Part shown: positions 23,444 to 35,772 of the stretch, piece after piece | Layout of the letters: each line of letters starts with the position of its first letter | How positions within the stretch are numbered: position 1 is the first letter of the stretch | Assembly: GCF_030272615.1 (NCBI RefSeq) | Contig: NC_081405.1 | Coordinates: 26,490,272 to 26,554,271 of the forward strand | Source: Cryptomeria japonica | Taxonomy: Eukaryota; Streptophyta; Pinopsida; Cupressales; Cupressaceae | Direction: 5' to 3' | Length of the DNA: 64,000 bases | Position numbers and translations under genes: made by a program | The notes under the pieces: model-generated | Told to the model about the DNA's origin: nothing | Seen by the model: the letters and a program-made list of their open reading frames with translations, nothing else | Database searches by the model: none

Positions 23444-25380
23444 ATGGTTGAAACCCGCCTTCAAAAATCTAGGAGAATAGCTAAAGAAGCTCAAGAATCC
23501 GTAAACATGAGTTCTTATGAGTATGACAATGATCTATTCTACAATCTTGAGCACACTACATTACCAGACATGAATGTTTATAGACACAATCCAAATGTGG
23601 AGAGCGCAAACACTATAAACAACAATGCTACACACAATGACACAGTGGACAACTCTTCAATATTATCAGCAGACATAGAAGAATCCTTAATGAATCCTCA
23701 ATTCAATAGATTGGTTGAAGAGATAATGAGGAGAGATCGTCAATACTTTTTACACATGATGGCACAAAGTGGAGCTAAAATACCACATGATTTTGACTTA
23801 TCTCAACTTATGGAAAGTCGACCCTCACAACAAATTCAACCCAACATGGATCAAAGGAGACCAAATAGTGGAGGAAATAGAGGACCGAATAATATGATGC
23901 CTGAGTCACCATCAGTTTTGCTTCAAAAGCCAGCAATCCCACATACACAAGCTCAAACATATGATACTTACACTCAAAGACCATCATGGAGGCCTTATGT
24001 GGATAGATATGCTCGATCACATGCTAAAGGTATGGATCAATCAAAACAAGTGGACACTCAAGGACATCCTCAAAATTTTGACACAAGGAGACCTCATGTC
24101 AAAATTGGGGGCAACACAATGGAAAATGAAAGGCCTATTGAATATGGTTTATACACACAAAATAGATATGGGGTTCCTCAACATGAAGCTATACCAAGTT
24201 CTCCTTCTATGCCGCATCAATATAGACCTCCTCCATACGAACATGTTTATGATCAATATCATCCATACATGCAACAAGCTCCTCCTCAAATGGGTGTCTC
24301 AAACATGGGGTATGCTACAAGAAGTCGATCTCCACCTAAAAGTAATTTGGAACAACAAATTAGAGATCTACAAAAGAAGATGGAGGACATGAGTACATCA
24401 AAACCAACATACACTATGAGAGATATATGTCCTTATCCCTTTGATAAGAGCATCCCCATGCCCCCATTTCCTGCACACTTTGTGACGCCAAAATTTGACA
24501 AATATAGAGGGAGAGGAGACCCCAAGGCACATATAAGATAATTCTTCACAGCTTGCATTGAGGTAGTGGCAGAAGAAACATACTTAATGAGGTTGTTTCC
24601 ACAGAGCTTAGGCGATCAAGCTATGGAATGGTTTTCTCAATTACCTCCCGGTATTAAGTCATGGGGTGACTTAGCAGATGCATTCATTCAGCATTTCTCT
24701 TACAACATTGAAACAGATGTCTCAGTTACTACCTTGCGCAATACTAAACAAAAGGAAGGAGAATCTTTCGCAGATGCTCTTGTGAAATCCCGCATAAACA
24801 AATGGTGGAGATGTTCACACAAAATGTTAATAAGGCTATTGGCTATGATCTCAGAAAAGCTTGTTTGTCTACATTCAAGGACGTTATTGAAAAGGGCCTA
24901 GCAACAGAAAAGGTCTTAATTGAACAAGGAGTTATCAAACTATTCAAAGAAAACAAAGAGGACTTTAAAGGAAAGGACAAACCAAAATTTTGGAACAAGA
25001 ACAAGAACACAGTTAATGATGGTGTTGTTGATGCAAATACAGTGAGACCAAAGTTCATCTTTTCTGGATCAAGTTCTACCAACAATCAGGTGAACAACCA
25101 AACAACTTCAAAACCTCGAAGGAAGTACACTCCATTGGGGGAACCACTTGAATCAGTATTCAAAAAGCTTGTAGCAAACAAAGTGATCACAGTTCCAGAT
25201 TTTCCTCCATATGAACCAAAGGTCAAACCAAATTGGTGGAATGATGATGAATTTTGTGAGTTTCATAAGAGCAAGGGTCATAAGACAAGTAATTGCCATC
25301 GATTGAAAAACATTGTAAAAGATCTCATTGATAGAGGTGATATTGAGATTGAGGGACATTCATCTAATCAAGAACATGAG
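23444..25380 (+). pseudogene. gag: gag region of element 2 (stop and frameshift)
   Basis: The ATG at 23444 opens a frame with a charged N-terminus and a long Pro/Gln/Tyr-rich middle. The retrotransposon gag core follows (LMRLFPQSLGDQAMEWFSQL, then FIQHFSYNIET). A TAA at 24539 interrupts the core. Near 24797 the frame shifts; the downstream frame continues with MVEMFTQNVNKAIGY. A zinc-knuckle-like CEFHKSKGHKTSNC lies at 25255-25296. It has C-x2-H-x4-H-x4-C spacing instead of the usual CCHC, and element 4 shares this variant. Gag would form the virus-like particle and bind the RNA. The two lesions prevent production of full-length Gag. Confidence 0.85.
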
Positions 25381-28300
25381 GTGTTTAAGGAACCATTCCC
25401 AAAACATGACAAAGAAAAAGGCAAAGTCACAGATGATCAAGCCAATTACACTAGAGCACCTTACAATTATGATTCTACTATCAATCACATCTCAATGGAC
25501 AATCATATCTCTACTATTACTATCAAGAACAAAAATCCTGAGAATCCTTCTCAGAGACCCAAGATTGTCCTAAAAGGTGTGGGATCTTTGTCCGAATCTA
25601 CCTTTGAATGTCATGTTACAACCCGTCGAGGTAAGATTACATTGCCAGGTGCCTCCACTAAGAATACCAAGCCTGAGTACGACCTTGTAGAACAACTAGG
25701 GAAGACACCTGCACTCATCTCTATTCTTGAGCTCTTACGTATATCTCCTGCACATAAAGTTATCCTTAACAAAATCTTGAGAGATACTGTCGTCCCTACT
25801 GATCTGAACGTGGACCAGTTCCAAGCCATGGTGGGATACCTATCTGTTCCACACTCCCTCACATTCACAGAAGCTGATGACGCCTCCATAAGTCAGCCAC
25901 ATAATGCACCTCTACATGTTGAGGCCTTCATACATAAACATAGAATAAAGCGAGTCCTGATAGATGGAGGAGTAGGTCTTAATATTTGTACATTGAGCAC
26001 TATCAGACAATTGGGATATTCTGACAAGGCTGTGAATGCTACAAACCAAATCACCATTAAGGCTTATGATGATGAAGAGCGCTCGTCCAAGGGCATAGTC
26101 ACCTTACCATTAAGAATAGGGCCAGTCACAAAGGATGTGGTTTGTCAAGTCCTAGATCTAGATCTCACGTATAACATATTGCTAGGACGTTCGTGGATTC
26201 ATGAAATGAGGGCAGTCCCATCAACATACCATCAATGCATTAAGTTCCCTCACAATGGAGTCGAGGTAACGGTCAATGGTGATCCAAATCCATTCATATA
26301 TTGTAATAACTTGAGATCACATACTGAAACTATCATTCCCAGCAATCGTGAGGCTACTCCTTCTTCAGCATATATTGATCCTGAGTCATTAAAGCCCTCG
26401 ACATCAAAACAAGGTGAACTTAGAGCCAAGTTTCAAGACAAAGGCATGGGAGAATACACTCTGAATCAGACAATGTTTTTACGACAAGTCCTGAGCTCTC
26501 CAAAAGAATATGGGAGGCCACATCCTAACAAGCAAATCTCCATCATGATACTCAAATGGGATCCTACCATCTTTCAAAAATGGGGTGAACTAGAAGAAGA
26601 AAATTTATATAAAATGCTCTATAAGGACGTTGAAGAGGACACACATGATCAGATTATTATACCCTGTGAGAACTATGGCAAAGGCTTCAAAATTTTGCAA
26701 AGATTCGGGTATGATGGAAAAAGCCCTCTCAGACTACGCAAAGAAGGTGTCATGGAGCCCTTACAACCTGAGCTAACTACAAGAAGGGAACGCTCCAAGG
26801 GGCTTGGTTTTCTGAATCCCAGACTACAGAATAAAAGAACAAAAGAGGTATGGCGAATCAAAGTTGCCGAAGTTCAACAAGAGGATTATCCTTCCATAGA
26901 TTCTAATGAGTGGGAGTGGGGTTCAGACAAATCCTCCAGTGACTATGAGCTCACTGAAACATTCAGAGAGCCGGATGAACCTATAAAGGAGGAGGAATTT
27001 TACAAAAAGTTCAGAGTTGGTCAAGAACCAACCCATAAGGATCCCGCACAAGCTTCGTTTCAAGGTCCTAGGTCAAAATCACATAGGATGAGGACACCTG
27101 TCCCAGAAGGCTCTACTAGTGATGACAATTTGGATTCGCTCACGATCGAAACTGATGAGGAGAGTTCCATCGATGACCTCGACAATTACCTTGACATACC
27201 TGAATATAACCACATCTTCACTCTTCGTCCAGCAAACTCTGAAAACACTAATGACCTTCCCCTTGTTCATCCTCAACTCATTGACTGGGATCATGAAGGA
27301 CCAGCACAATTTGATACATTTCAAAATGACGAAGCTATTATCGACTACCTTGGCATTCGAGATGATCTTCCCCCTGGAGACCACAAAGCAGGATACACCA
27401 TAGAGCTCAACAACATAGCATACTTTGGTGAAGGTGTCGGGCCTTCTAGTCGCAAAAATGTGAAAATAAAAACAAAACAAGGGTCTTATGGCGAAAACCA
27501 CACTGTGGCACTATCTGACTCCAAAAAAGTAAAAAGAAAGGACGTATCTGAGGGTGAAAACCTCTCCGAGGCGCCCGAAGATGGAAGGCTCGACATTCTC
27601 CCAGCATCATACGAGGAAAAATCATCCATGTTGGTAGAGGAGACTATAAAGACAAACATTGGTACAGCAGAGGTTCCACACAACATATTTTTGGCTCAAT
27701 CATTGACAGAGGCCGAGAGAGCAAAATTCATAAGCTTCTTTAAGGGACGACAAGTCAACTTTGCATGGTCATACGCTAATATGCCTGGACTAGATCCGGA
27801 TTTGGTTATGCATCATTTGACAGTCAAACCGGGGGCAAAACCAGTAAAGCAAAAATTAAGGAAAATGCATCCACAAGTGGCATTGCTAGTCAAGGCAGAG
27901 CTGGAGAAATTACTGGATGTCGGATTCATACGCCCAATTGATTATCCCAAATGGATTTCCAATTTAGTACCTATCAGCAAACCGGATCGCAGCATCCGAA
28001 TATGTACAGACTTCAGAGATATCAACAAGGCTTGTCCAAAGGACGATTTCCCATTACCAAACATTGACTTGATCGTTGATCTCACAGCAGGCCATGAAAT
28101 GTTATCTTTAATGGACGAATTTTCTAGATATAATCAGATCAGGATTGCACCTGAAGATCAACATAAAACATCATTCACTTGTCCATGGGGAACCTTCTAT
28201 TGGAATGTCATGCCCTTTGGGTTGAAAAATGCAGGCGCTACTTATCAAAGAGCGATGACTACTATCTTTCATGATCTCATGCACATAACAGTGGAAGATT

Positions 28301-30921
28301 ATGTTGACGATCTTTTGGGAAAATCAATAGACAGAGACACACACTTGGACATACTTTCAGTTGTCTTTGATCGGCTGGAAAAATATAAGGTAAGACTAAA
28401 TCCAAAGAAATGCATCTTTGGAGTAACCTCCGGGAAGCTCCTAGGATTCATTGTGTCTAAAAGAGGAATAGAAGCTGATCCAGCAAAAGTCAAGGCTATC
28501 TTGGACATGCCGCCACCCAAGAATATCAGTCAACTTCGATCTTTACAAGGGAGACTCCAGTCCATATGAAGATTCATAGCACAACTTGCAGATAAGTGTA
28601 ACCCTTTCCAGCACCTGCTACACAAAAACATCAAGTTCAAATGGGATGAGAACTATCAACAGGCTTTTCAGGCGCTCAAAGACTATCTTTTGAACCCGCC
28701 AGTTTTGATGTCACCAATTCTAGATCAACCATTGCTACTTTACATATCGGCTACTCCGACAGCACTGGGGGCACTCCTAGCACAGCACATACCTGACGGC
28801 AAGGAAAAAGTAGTCTACTATATCAGTCGCACATTGGTGGGATATGAGCTAAACTACACACTGATCGAGCGTGCATGTCTCGCTGTGGTCTTTGCTTCAC
28901 AGAAGTTATGACATTATATGCTCACTCACAAGACTAAGTTGATTGCCAGAATTGATCCACTAAAATATCTTCTCAGCAAAGCTACACTTACTGGGCGGCT
29001 GGCCAAGTGGGTAATGATTTTGAGTGAATTCGACATTGAATACGTGGACAGAAAAGCTATAAAAGGACAAGCCATGGCAGACCAATTGGCAGATGCTCCC
29101 ATGATAGATGATGCTCCTCTACAGTCAGAATTTCCAGATGAGTCCATTCTAACAATATCACCTGCAAAGCCATGGCAATTATATTTTGACGGCTCATATA
29201 CACAACATGGGGCAGGAGCGGGTATACTCTTTATAACTCCCCAAGGTGATTCTATACCAAAGTCATACCGCTTATCATTTCCGTGCACTAACAATATAGC
29301 GTAATACGAGGCATTAACAACTGGGTTAAGAATTGCAGTTCAATGGAAGATCCAAGAACTTCGTGTTTTTGGGGATTCTCAACTTGTCATCCATCAAGCA
29401 ACTGATGATTATCAAACAAAAGATGAAAAGCTAATGCCTTACAAACAACTGGTAGATGATCTGAAACAGCACTTTGCAAAGATAGAGTTTGAGCAGATAC
29501 CAAGAGAACAGAATCGCGCTGCTGATGCCATGGCTACAATTGCTTCGCTCATTGATCTACCGCAAAATGAGACCTGCTATGAATTCCTGGTAGACAACCT
29601 GCTGATTCCATCATATGAGATCACTCCTACGGAAATGATATGTGTTGTTGGTCCTGAATCCCAGTTATATGGTTCCATATTCACATACCTTCGCGACAAT
29701 ATCTTACCTCCTGATCTATCGAACAATCAACGCCGTACTTTCATTCGCCAATCCTCTCGATACATCATTTTAGCTAACATCCTATACCGACGAGGTCTAA
29801 GTGGCACCCTTCTTAGATGTTTAGAGAGTGACGAAGCTCAGATTGCGTTACGAGAAGTGCATGAAGGGATATGTGGTCCGCATACTAGTGGTCCTACCTT
29901 GGCCAAGAAACTCATCAGGACTGGATACTACTGGCCTACTATGAAAAAAGATGCATATCAGTTTGTCAAGAAGTGTAAGCAGTGTCAAATTCATGGAGAC
30001 CTCATACATGCACCAGCACAAGAACTACAACCACTTGCATCTCCTTGGCCCTTTTGTCAGTGGGGACTCGATCTCATAGGCAAGATTCACCCTCCTTCTT
30101 CCAATGGACATAAATTCATCATCACAGCCACAAAGTATTTTACAAAGTGGATTGAAGCCGTGCCTCTCACACAAGTTACTGGGAAACAAATCGCTACCTT
30201 CATCTTGAACTACATCATTTGGCGATACGGGATTCCTACTTCCATTATTACTGATAACGGGCGTCCCTTCAAAAATCAGGATGTTCGTGAACTCTGTGAG
30301 CACTTCCATATTGCCCACTGTTTCTCCACACCATATTACCCCCAAGGTAATGGCCAAGCTGAGGCGTCTAATAAAACAATTCTCAAAATCCTTAAAAAGA
30401 CAGTCGACGACGTTGGCCGTAACTGGCATATCCAACTCAATCCTGCACTTTGGGCCTATCACACAAGTGTCCACACACCTACAGGAGCTACACCCTACTC
30501 ACTTGTCTACGGCTCTGAAGCCATCTTGCCTATTGAGGTCAAGTTACCTTCTCTACGGGTCTCCTTGAGAAACATAATCAACGATGAAGACTATAGGGTC
30601 TCTCGCTTACAAGAACTAGAACTGTTGGAGGAACGAAGGCACACTGCTTTTAATCATCTCAAGGCTTACCAACAATGAATGAGTCACAGTTACAATCACA
30701 AAGTTAAGCCTCGCACATTTGAGGTAGGTGACTTAGTACTCAGAGAGAACCCCAAGAATCAGCAAGACAGAGATAAGAAGGGCAAGTTCGAACCAAACTG
30801 GCTTGGTCCTTACATCATCACAGCGGTATATGGATCTGGGGCATATCAGCTCTCAACTACAGAAGGTGAACCCTTGGAGGATCCTACCAATAGCATGCAC
30901 CTTCGCAGGTTCTACACATAA
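25381..30921 (+). pseudogene. pol: pol of element 2: PR, RT, RNase H, second RNase H, integrase (decayed)
   Basis: It continues the gag frame. Protease: VLIDGGVGLNI, catalytic Asp at 25963. Between PR and RT lies a G-patch-like segment near 26705-26760 (GYDGKSPLRLRKEGV). RT: about 27840-28500, with YVDDLL at 28299. A first RNase H (28640-29070) has LYISAT where the catalytic Asp is expected. A second, Tat-type RNase H follows (29170-29570: LYFDGSY, GDSQLV, NRAADAMA). Integrase (29850-30500) shows CKQC, GLDLIGK, TDNG and QAEASN, and its C-terminus carries a GPY module. Stops: TGA at 28567, 28909 and 30676 (all fit CGA) and TAA at 29302, which replaces the catalytic Glu codon of the second RNase H. 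No chromodomain is present. Confidence 0.95.
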
Positions 30922-31011
30922 GCTCTTTGGAATATCCTAATTCAAAAATACAAAAAAATCAAAAAAATCAAAAATACAAAAAAATCATAAAACAAAAAAA
31001 AATCATTACTT
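30922..31011 (+). repeat. A-rich stretch after pol, element 2
   Basis: Short AAAAATC and AAATACAAAA repeats. Similar A-rich repeats follow pol in element 3 and lie in the equivalent part of element 1. Confidence 0.6.
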
Positions 31012-31158
31012 GGTGAAAACCTGGCAAACAGGCGCCTTGTGACACAAAAAAAATGGAAAAATCGAAAAAAGTAAAGAGAAATAATTTTGTCCAATGGTGA
31101 AAACCACTTCGGTGGCGCCCTGGGCAAGTACCATGGTGAAAACTGGGTCACCAGCGCC
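31012..31158 (+). promoter_or_regulatory. Three GGTGAAAA-hairpin-CGCC modules after pol
   Basis: Each module is GGTGAAAA, then a perfect small hairpin, then CGCC. The stems are CCTG-GCAAA-CAGG (31020-31032), CCAC-TTCG-GTGG (31104-31115) and CTGG-GTCA-CCAG (31143-31154). Stems differ in sequence but keep pairing. Two modules recur in element 3. The location, downstream of pol in the sense RNA, suggests an RNA element; the function is unknown. Confidence 0.7.
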
Positions 31159-32628
31159 ATGCGTAGAGACTTTGCTCCTCCCTCCTTCAGGATTCACTTT
31201 CATCCTTTCACTTCACACACACTCACAACCTATTCATCCATAATAAACTTACCCATTCCCATCATGGCTTGTTATTGATCTACCTAAGATTGGTTAGCCA
31301 TTCATAATAAACCTCCCTTTTCACATCCCTTTCCATCCATAATAAATCCGATCCTATCGGTGGCTAAGGCAAAATCCTACGTCTAGTGATGGGTGTGTAA
31401 CTGAGAACATCACATGTTTTGAGGAGTACAGTTTCTTCCAGCTTCCTTCAAGTCTATCCACGCACAATCCGCAATAAAGCAACATCTGCATCACCAGTCC
31501 AAAATAAAGTTCCATCTTCTCCACAATAAAGTATCAGTTTCATGGATTTAGTCAGTTTCAAATGAGACACAGCAACAACAATGAGCTTCAACAAAATCAA
31601 ATCTTTCAATAGACTCAGACAACATATGGTTCAGTGCTATCTATCCTTTTTGTGAAAGTGAACATTGTGACCATAATCAAATAAGACTTATACAAGTGAC
31701 AAGAGACACTAAACTTGAGGACTACAGTGGATGTTGGTGTCGAGTCTTGGTTTTCTTTTGATTTCATCTTTTTTGGTGACATGTCTTTTAGCTTTTCCGG
31801 GATGTCTTTGACTAGAGATTCTATCTCCAGGATGTCTTTGACTAGAAAGGCAAGGATGGGGTATCGTCACCCATTTGCATTTGCTGTCTGTGGATTGTCT
31901 TTTAGTAATGCTATGACTTGTCCAAGGATATGAGGACACTATGAGTCTAGTATGAACTAGGGCATTCCTTGTTTGTGACTGTCTTATCTCCATGCAAACG
32001 GGTACAATGACTTTCTGGGTCGAACATATGCCTCGATTGTCATAACCTACTTGCCATAATAAACTCAATGATGATAATGCACAAAAAGCTCTTTCACTTT
32101 CATATCTTCTATCTTCCATCCCCCTTTCTTGATTGACTTCCATCGTCCTTCTCGAGTCCACGTAGCCCGCTATCACATGACTGAGTATGATGACACACCA
32201 AAAACATTTGCATTTCATGTAGCTGCACCTACATTACCACATATAAGCATTTCATACATACATATAGATATCACAACTGCATCACATCCTGCACACAACA
32301 CCTGTTAGCACAATTTACATTTGCATTATCATATTCATCGGCATTACATACATTCACATTTGCATCATGCATCACATATAAAATATAAAAGAACAAAAAT
32401 ATTGCCTTTTCTCATATACATATTTGCATCCATATCATAAGCATCACATAAGAACATCTCATCACATAGGTACACATGCATATAGCTGCCGCAAAGATGC
32501 ATCATCTCATATATATATAAAGTGTCATGATACAATGATGTCAAAATCATATGGCTACAAAATCACCCGCAGGTGTCTACAATACAAAAAATGGTACATA
32601 TACTGATACAAAGGGGAGCCCTCTATGG
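31159..32628 (+). other. Spacer between pol and the antisense gene, element 2
   Basis: About 1.5 kb with no gene I can support. It contains a GATGTCTTTGACTAGA duplication near 31800-31850 and CAT-rich repeats (GCATTACATACATTCACATT type) at 32220-32540. It would be the 3' flank of the antisense transcript. Confidence 0.5.
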
Positions 32629-34619
32629 CTATGATGAACTCCCTCCCTCAGAACCGCCTGGCCTCGACGGAGTCTGAGCTCTAGATGGTCCCGCTCCAGG
32701 ATCCCCCTGCCTGTCTGGTGGTGGTGGAGGACCCATGACCCCACCGCTGGATGCCTGCCTCCTACGACTCCCTCCCGTAACCGTCGCTATGCGCGACGAT
32801 CTATGGAAGCTCCTCGCCCGCTGATCCGCTGGCACAGCACCATAGTACAGATCCCTCCAGTAGGCGATCTCCTCTCCGACTCGCAGCACATATGCTTATC
32901 CTGCCCCTGCATCCTCTGCTGGCCGCCTCCCTGCCCTCAGAGCTGTCTCGGCCTCAGTATATCGCTGGATGGCCTGGTCTCTCTCCCGCTCTATGTCCCT
33001 GAGCCTGATCCTGAGGCGATCCCTCTCCCGCTCCAAATCCGCAATCTCGTCTGCCTGCCCCTGGCAGATCTCTCTCAGCCCTAGCGGCTCATCCTCCTCA
33101 GGATCACCACCCTCAGCCTCTGCCTGTGGCTCCTCCTCTGTAGGTGCCTGCACCTGTGCCTCCCCCTGTACCTGTCTAGGTGCCTGAGTAGGTACCTGTC
33201 TCTGCACCTATCCCTGTCCCTGCACTTGTCTCGGTCCCTGTGCTCTAGGACCCTGTGCTGCTGGTACATGTAGGGGCAATCCACCTCGACCCCTCACCAC
33301 CTGGGCTGCTCTCTCCTGTCCTCCCTCCCTCCAAGGTGCTACTCGCCTCTCCCCCACCACTCCTCTCTGCCTCCGTCGGCCCCTGCCTCCATCTCCTCCA
33401 CCATCATCATCATCATCCTCTCCCACCTCTCCCTCCAGCAACTCTCCTGGATCTGTCAACCTCGGAAATGGATGCTCTGCCCAATATGCAGAATACTCTG
33501 CGTCCATCCCTGCATTCTCTACCTCCGGCCACATGTCCCACGGTAATGGCATCATCTTGGCCATCTGTGTCACGGCCTGATCATATGATAGAAGTGGCCC
33601 GAACTGTACCTGATCTTTGACTGTACGGGCATACATGCCCGAGCCTCGCGGCATCCTCTGGATCCGGCCGAACTGTCTGCATACCCTGTCAACAAGCTGC
33701 CTCTCCAGAATATAGGGCATCCGCCCAATAAGATACCTACTCCTGAATGCATAGGGTAGCTCCACTGCGTCATCATCCCACTCCTCGCACCCCAGGTACG
33801 GCCTCCAGATAACCATATCAATGTCATCTATAACCTGCCTCCAGTGCTCCAGTCGACCAATCCGAGGCTGTGATGTAATCATATCGTATAAATGAACAAA
33901 ACTCCATCCATGCCCTCTGCCTCTGAAGTGGATAGGTCATGTGATAGGAAGGTGCTCATATGCCCACACCTGTAGGAGAGTCACTCCGCAGCCCAAGCCC
34001 ACTGATCCGTGGTAAACAAACTGATGCAGCTCATAGTATAAATGTGCCAAGACACATGGCCCCCATGCATATCTGGTGTGCTCTGTCATCAGTATCTCCA
34101 ATGCTCCTCCCCAGCCAACTGCCAATCCCCGTGTAGCCCTGTCTGGACATAAGAAACCACTGATGGCTCCTCCAATGATAGCCGGCAACGCTAGCCCTGT
34201 CGCGGTCATGGTATCCCATGCCACGTGACCTGCTCTCATCTCCAACCCGGGATCCTGAAATACCCATCTCAGTGCCTCTCTGTCTCCGTCTCGATCATAT
34301 GGAATCAACTCTCCATCGATCAGAATATGCAAAATCCGGTAGACATCCTCCAGCATCACTGTCATCTCCCCCATAGGCAAATGGAACGTGCAAGTCTCGG
34401 AGTGCCATCTCTCCGCCAGTGCAGTCAGAAAACCCATGTTTGCCCGAAACTCAGGCACATATAGCACATGTGTGAGACCCATCTCCTCAATCGAAATCAT
34501 GTCCTGAATCGACAACTCTGGTCGCAACCTCTGAGTCGATGGGAATCTCTCCCGTGACTCCAACATAGGCAAATACTCCTGCAGTCAACCAATCAATCAT
34601 GTCAGTTATAGTGGCATTC

Positions 34620-34860
34620 ACTGTTTATCACAAAATGCTACTTGCTATCTAAATGCATATGGTTATCTACCCTAGTGACACTCACTGTTCATCACAAAGT
34701 GTTGCTATCTATCCTAGTAGTACTCCCTGTTCATCACAAAGTACTACGTGTGTGACATTCCCTGTTCATCACAAAGTGTTACTCACATTCGCACTCCCTG
34801 TTCATCACAAAGTGCTGCCTATCTTGGTGCTCCCTGTTCATCACAAAGTGCCTTGATCTA
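34620..34860. repeat. Tandem repeat CTGTTCATCACAAAGTG, in the PMD intron
   Basis: TGTTCATCACAAAGT or a near copy (the first is TGTTTATCACAAAAT) occurs six times, separated by variable 20-40-bp spacers with CTACTATCTATCCTAG-like sequence. A diverged TGTTCATCACAGAAC lies at about 34926. Confidence 0.8.
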
Positions 34861-34978
34861 TCCTAGTCATCCTAGAGGACCTGCTTGAGTGTATCCTCTC
34901 TGCAGCTTATCCAATCGACAGCGTATGTTCATCACAGAACTGTCGATTTGACCTCGAAGACCAAAACTTATGCATTTT

Positions 34979-35252
34979 GACACACAAATGCGCTTTACAC
35001 ACCTAAACGCGCTTATAGACTGCACAAACACGCTTCTGAAACACAGACGCGCTTCCTGAACACATACGTGGCTATATCATGCACAAACGCAGCCAGGGAA
35101 CACAGACATCCCTACATGACATAAACGCCCCTACAATTCTCAAACGCGTCCGCATTCAACATAAACGCGGTCCCAGGCATAGACGCGCCTGGATCCGACA
35201 CAGACGCGCCTGTTGGACACAGACGCGCCTGGCACTGACACAGACGCGGTTG
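34979..35252 (-). repeat. Phased CGTCTGTG array in the PMD intron of element 2
   Basis: About 14 copies of CACARACGCG on the plus strand, which reads CGCGTYTGTG in the sense of the PMD gene. Copies lie near 34986, 35005, 35029, 35046, 35065, 35086, 35105, 35124, 35142, 35164, 35182, 35202, 35222 and 35242, with a mean step of 20 bp. The core equals the motif of the sense leader of the same element. Confidence 0.85.
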
Positions 35253-35525
35253 CGCATTTTTGCATTTTTTAACTATCCTATTCCTAGTGCATTTATTGCT
35301 ACCTAACATGCATTAATGACAAAACTTGAAATGCGTGAAAGTACAAGGAGATTTTGCGGTACTTACCGGCTCTCCTGCCTCTGCTGGTCGCTGGAATTGG
35401 CAAACGCGGTCAAATCTATGAACCAAAGCCATCGCTGCTGACTGCTGCTGCTCTTTTTTTTGCTCTGCACTGTGATCTTGTAAGGGTGTGGATGACAATG
35501 AGGATGTCTTTTGCCCGTGGTCTAT

Positions 35526-35531
35526 CTTATA
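35526..35531 (-). promoter_or_regulatory. TATA-like box of the antisense PMD gene, element 2
   Basis: TATAAG (minus, in GTCTATAAGATAG) lies 94 nt before the ATG at 35432. The element 3 gene has TATAAAT 103 nt before its ATG. Confidence 0.55.
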
Positions 35532-35625
35532 GACTACCCCTAGCCTTCGTTTCCCGAGTCAGTATTCTTCTTCCTGTGACTTTGTCACTTTATCCGGTCA
35601 GTCCATTCTAGCCTTTCTTGCTTAT

Positions 35626-35772
35626 CGAGAGATTGTCTGCAATCTTTTCAGACATTTTCATCCAATCTCTCAAGGGGGCATATCATTCCCATACTGGGGC
35701 AACTCTGTATCAGTTCATTTTATCATCTTTGAAACAACGCGACAAGCCGCATTGTCTCAAAGAGGGGCAAAA
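35626..35772 (+). promoter_or_regulatory. Conserved 3' stem-loops and polypurine tract, element 2
   Basis: The distal stem is CGAGAGATTG (35626-35635) with CAATCTCTC (35663-35671), followed by AAGGGGGCATA. The proximal stem is TTTGAAACAA (35728-35737) with TTGTCTCAAA (35752-35761). The tract AAAGAGGGGCAAAA ends at 35772, directly before the 3' LTR. Confidence 0.8.

Larger units (their letters stand above)
34579..35366 (-). other. Intron of the antisense PMD gene, element 2
   Basis: It runs from donor GTAAGT (35366-35361) to acceptor TGCAG (ending 34579). Joining the exons keeps frame. Element 3 has the same junction: both second exons begin GAG, and both first exons end in a similar FQRPA...GP peptide. 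The 788 bp hold two repeat arrays and no coding sequence. Confidence 0.75.
32629..35432 (-). pseudogene. Antisense plant mobile domain (PMD) gene of element 2, two exons, broken
   Basis: Exon 1 is 35432-35367 (22 codons, MALVHRF to GEP) and ends at a strong GTAAGT donor. The intron is 35366-34579. Exon 2 starts at 34578 after TGCAG and ends with TAG at 32631-32629; the full frame is about 671 codons. Residues 60-130 carry the PMD hallmark ALAERWHSETCTFHLPMGEM, then LEDVYRIL. Later come an Asp/Gly-rich and Arg-rich linker, a coiled coil (about 33000-33060) and a Gly/Pro-rich tail. Stops: TGA 33937, TAG 33208, TAA 32896. PMD proteins include the host MAIN/MAIL family linked to transposon silencing, and TE-borne copies. 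GC content is clearly higher than in pol. Confidence 0.85.

Noticed and set aside
34979-35252. CRISPR-like array of short repeats with unique spacers
   Set aside because: Repeat units are about 10 bp with 10-bp spacers, far below CRISPR dimensions, and the DNA is plant nuclear retrotransposon sequence with no cas genes.
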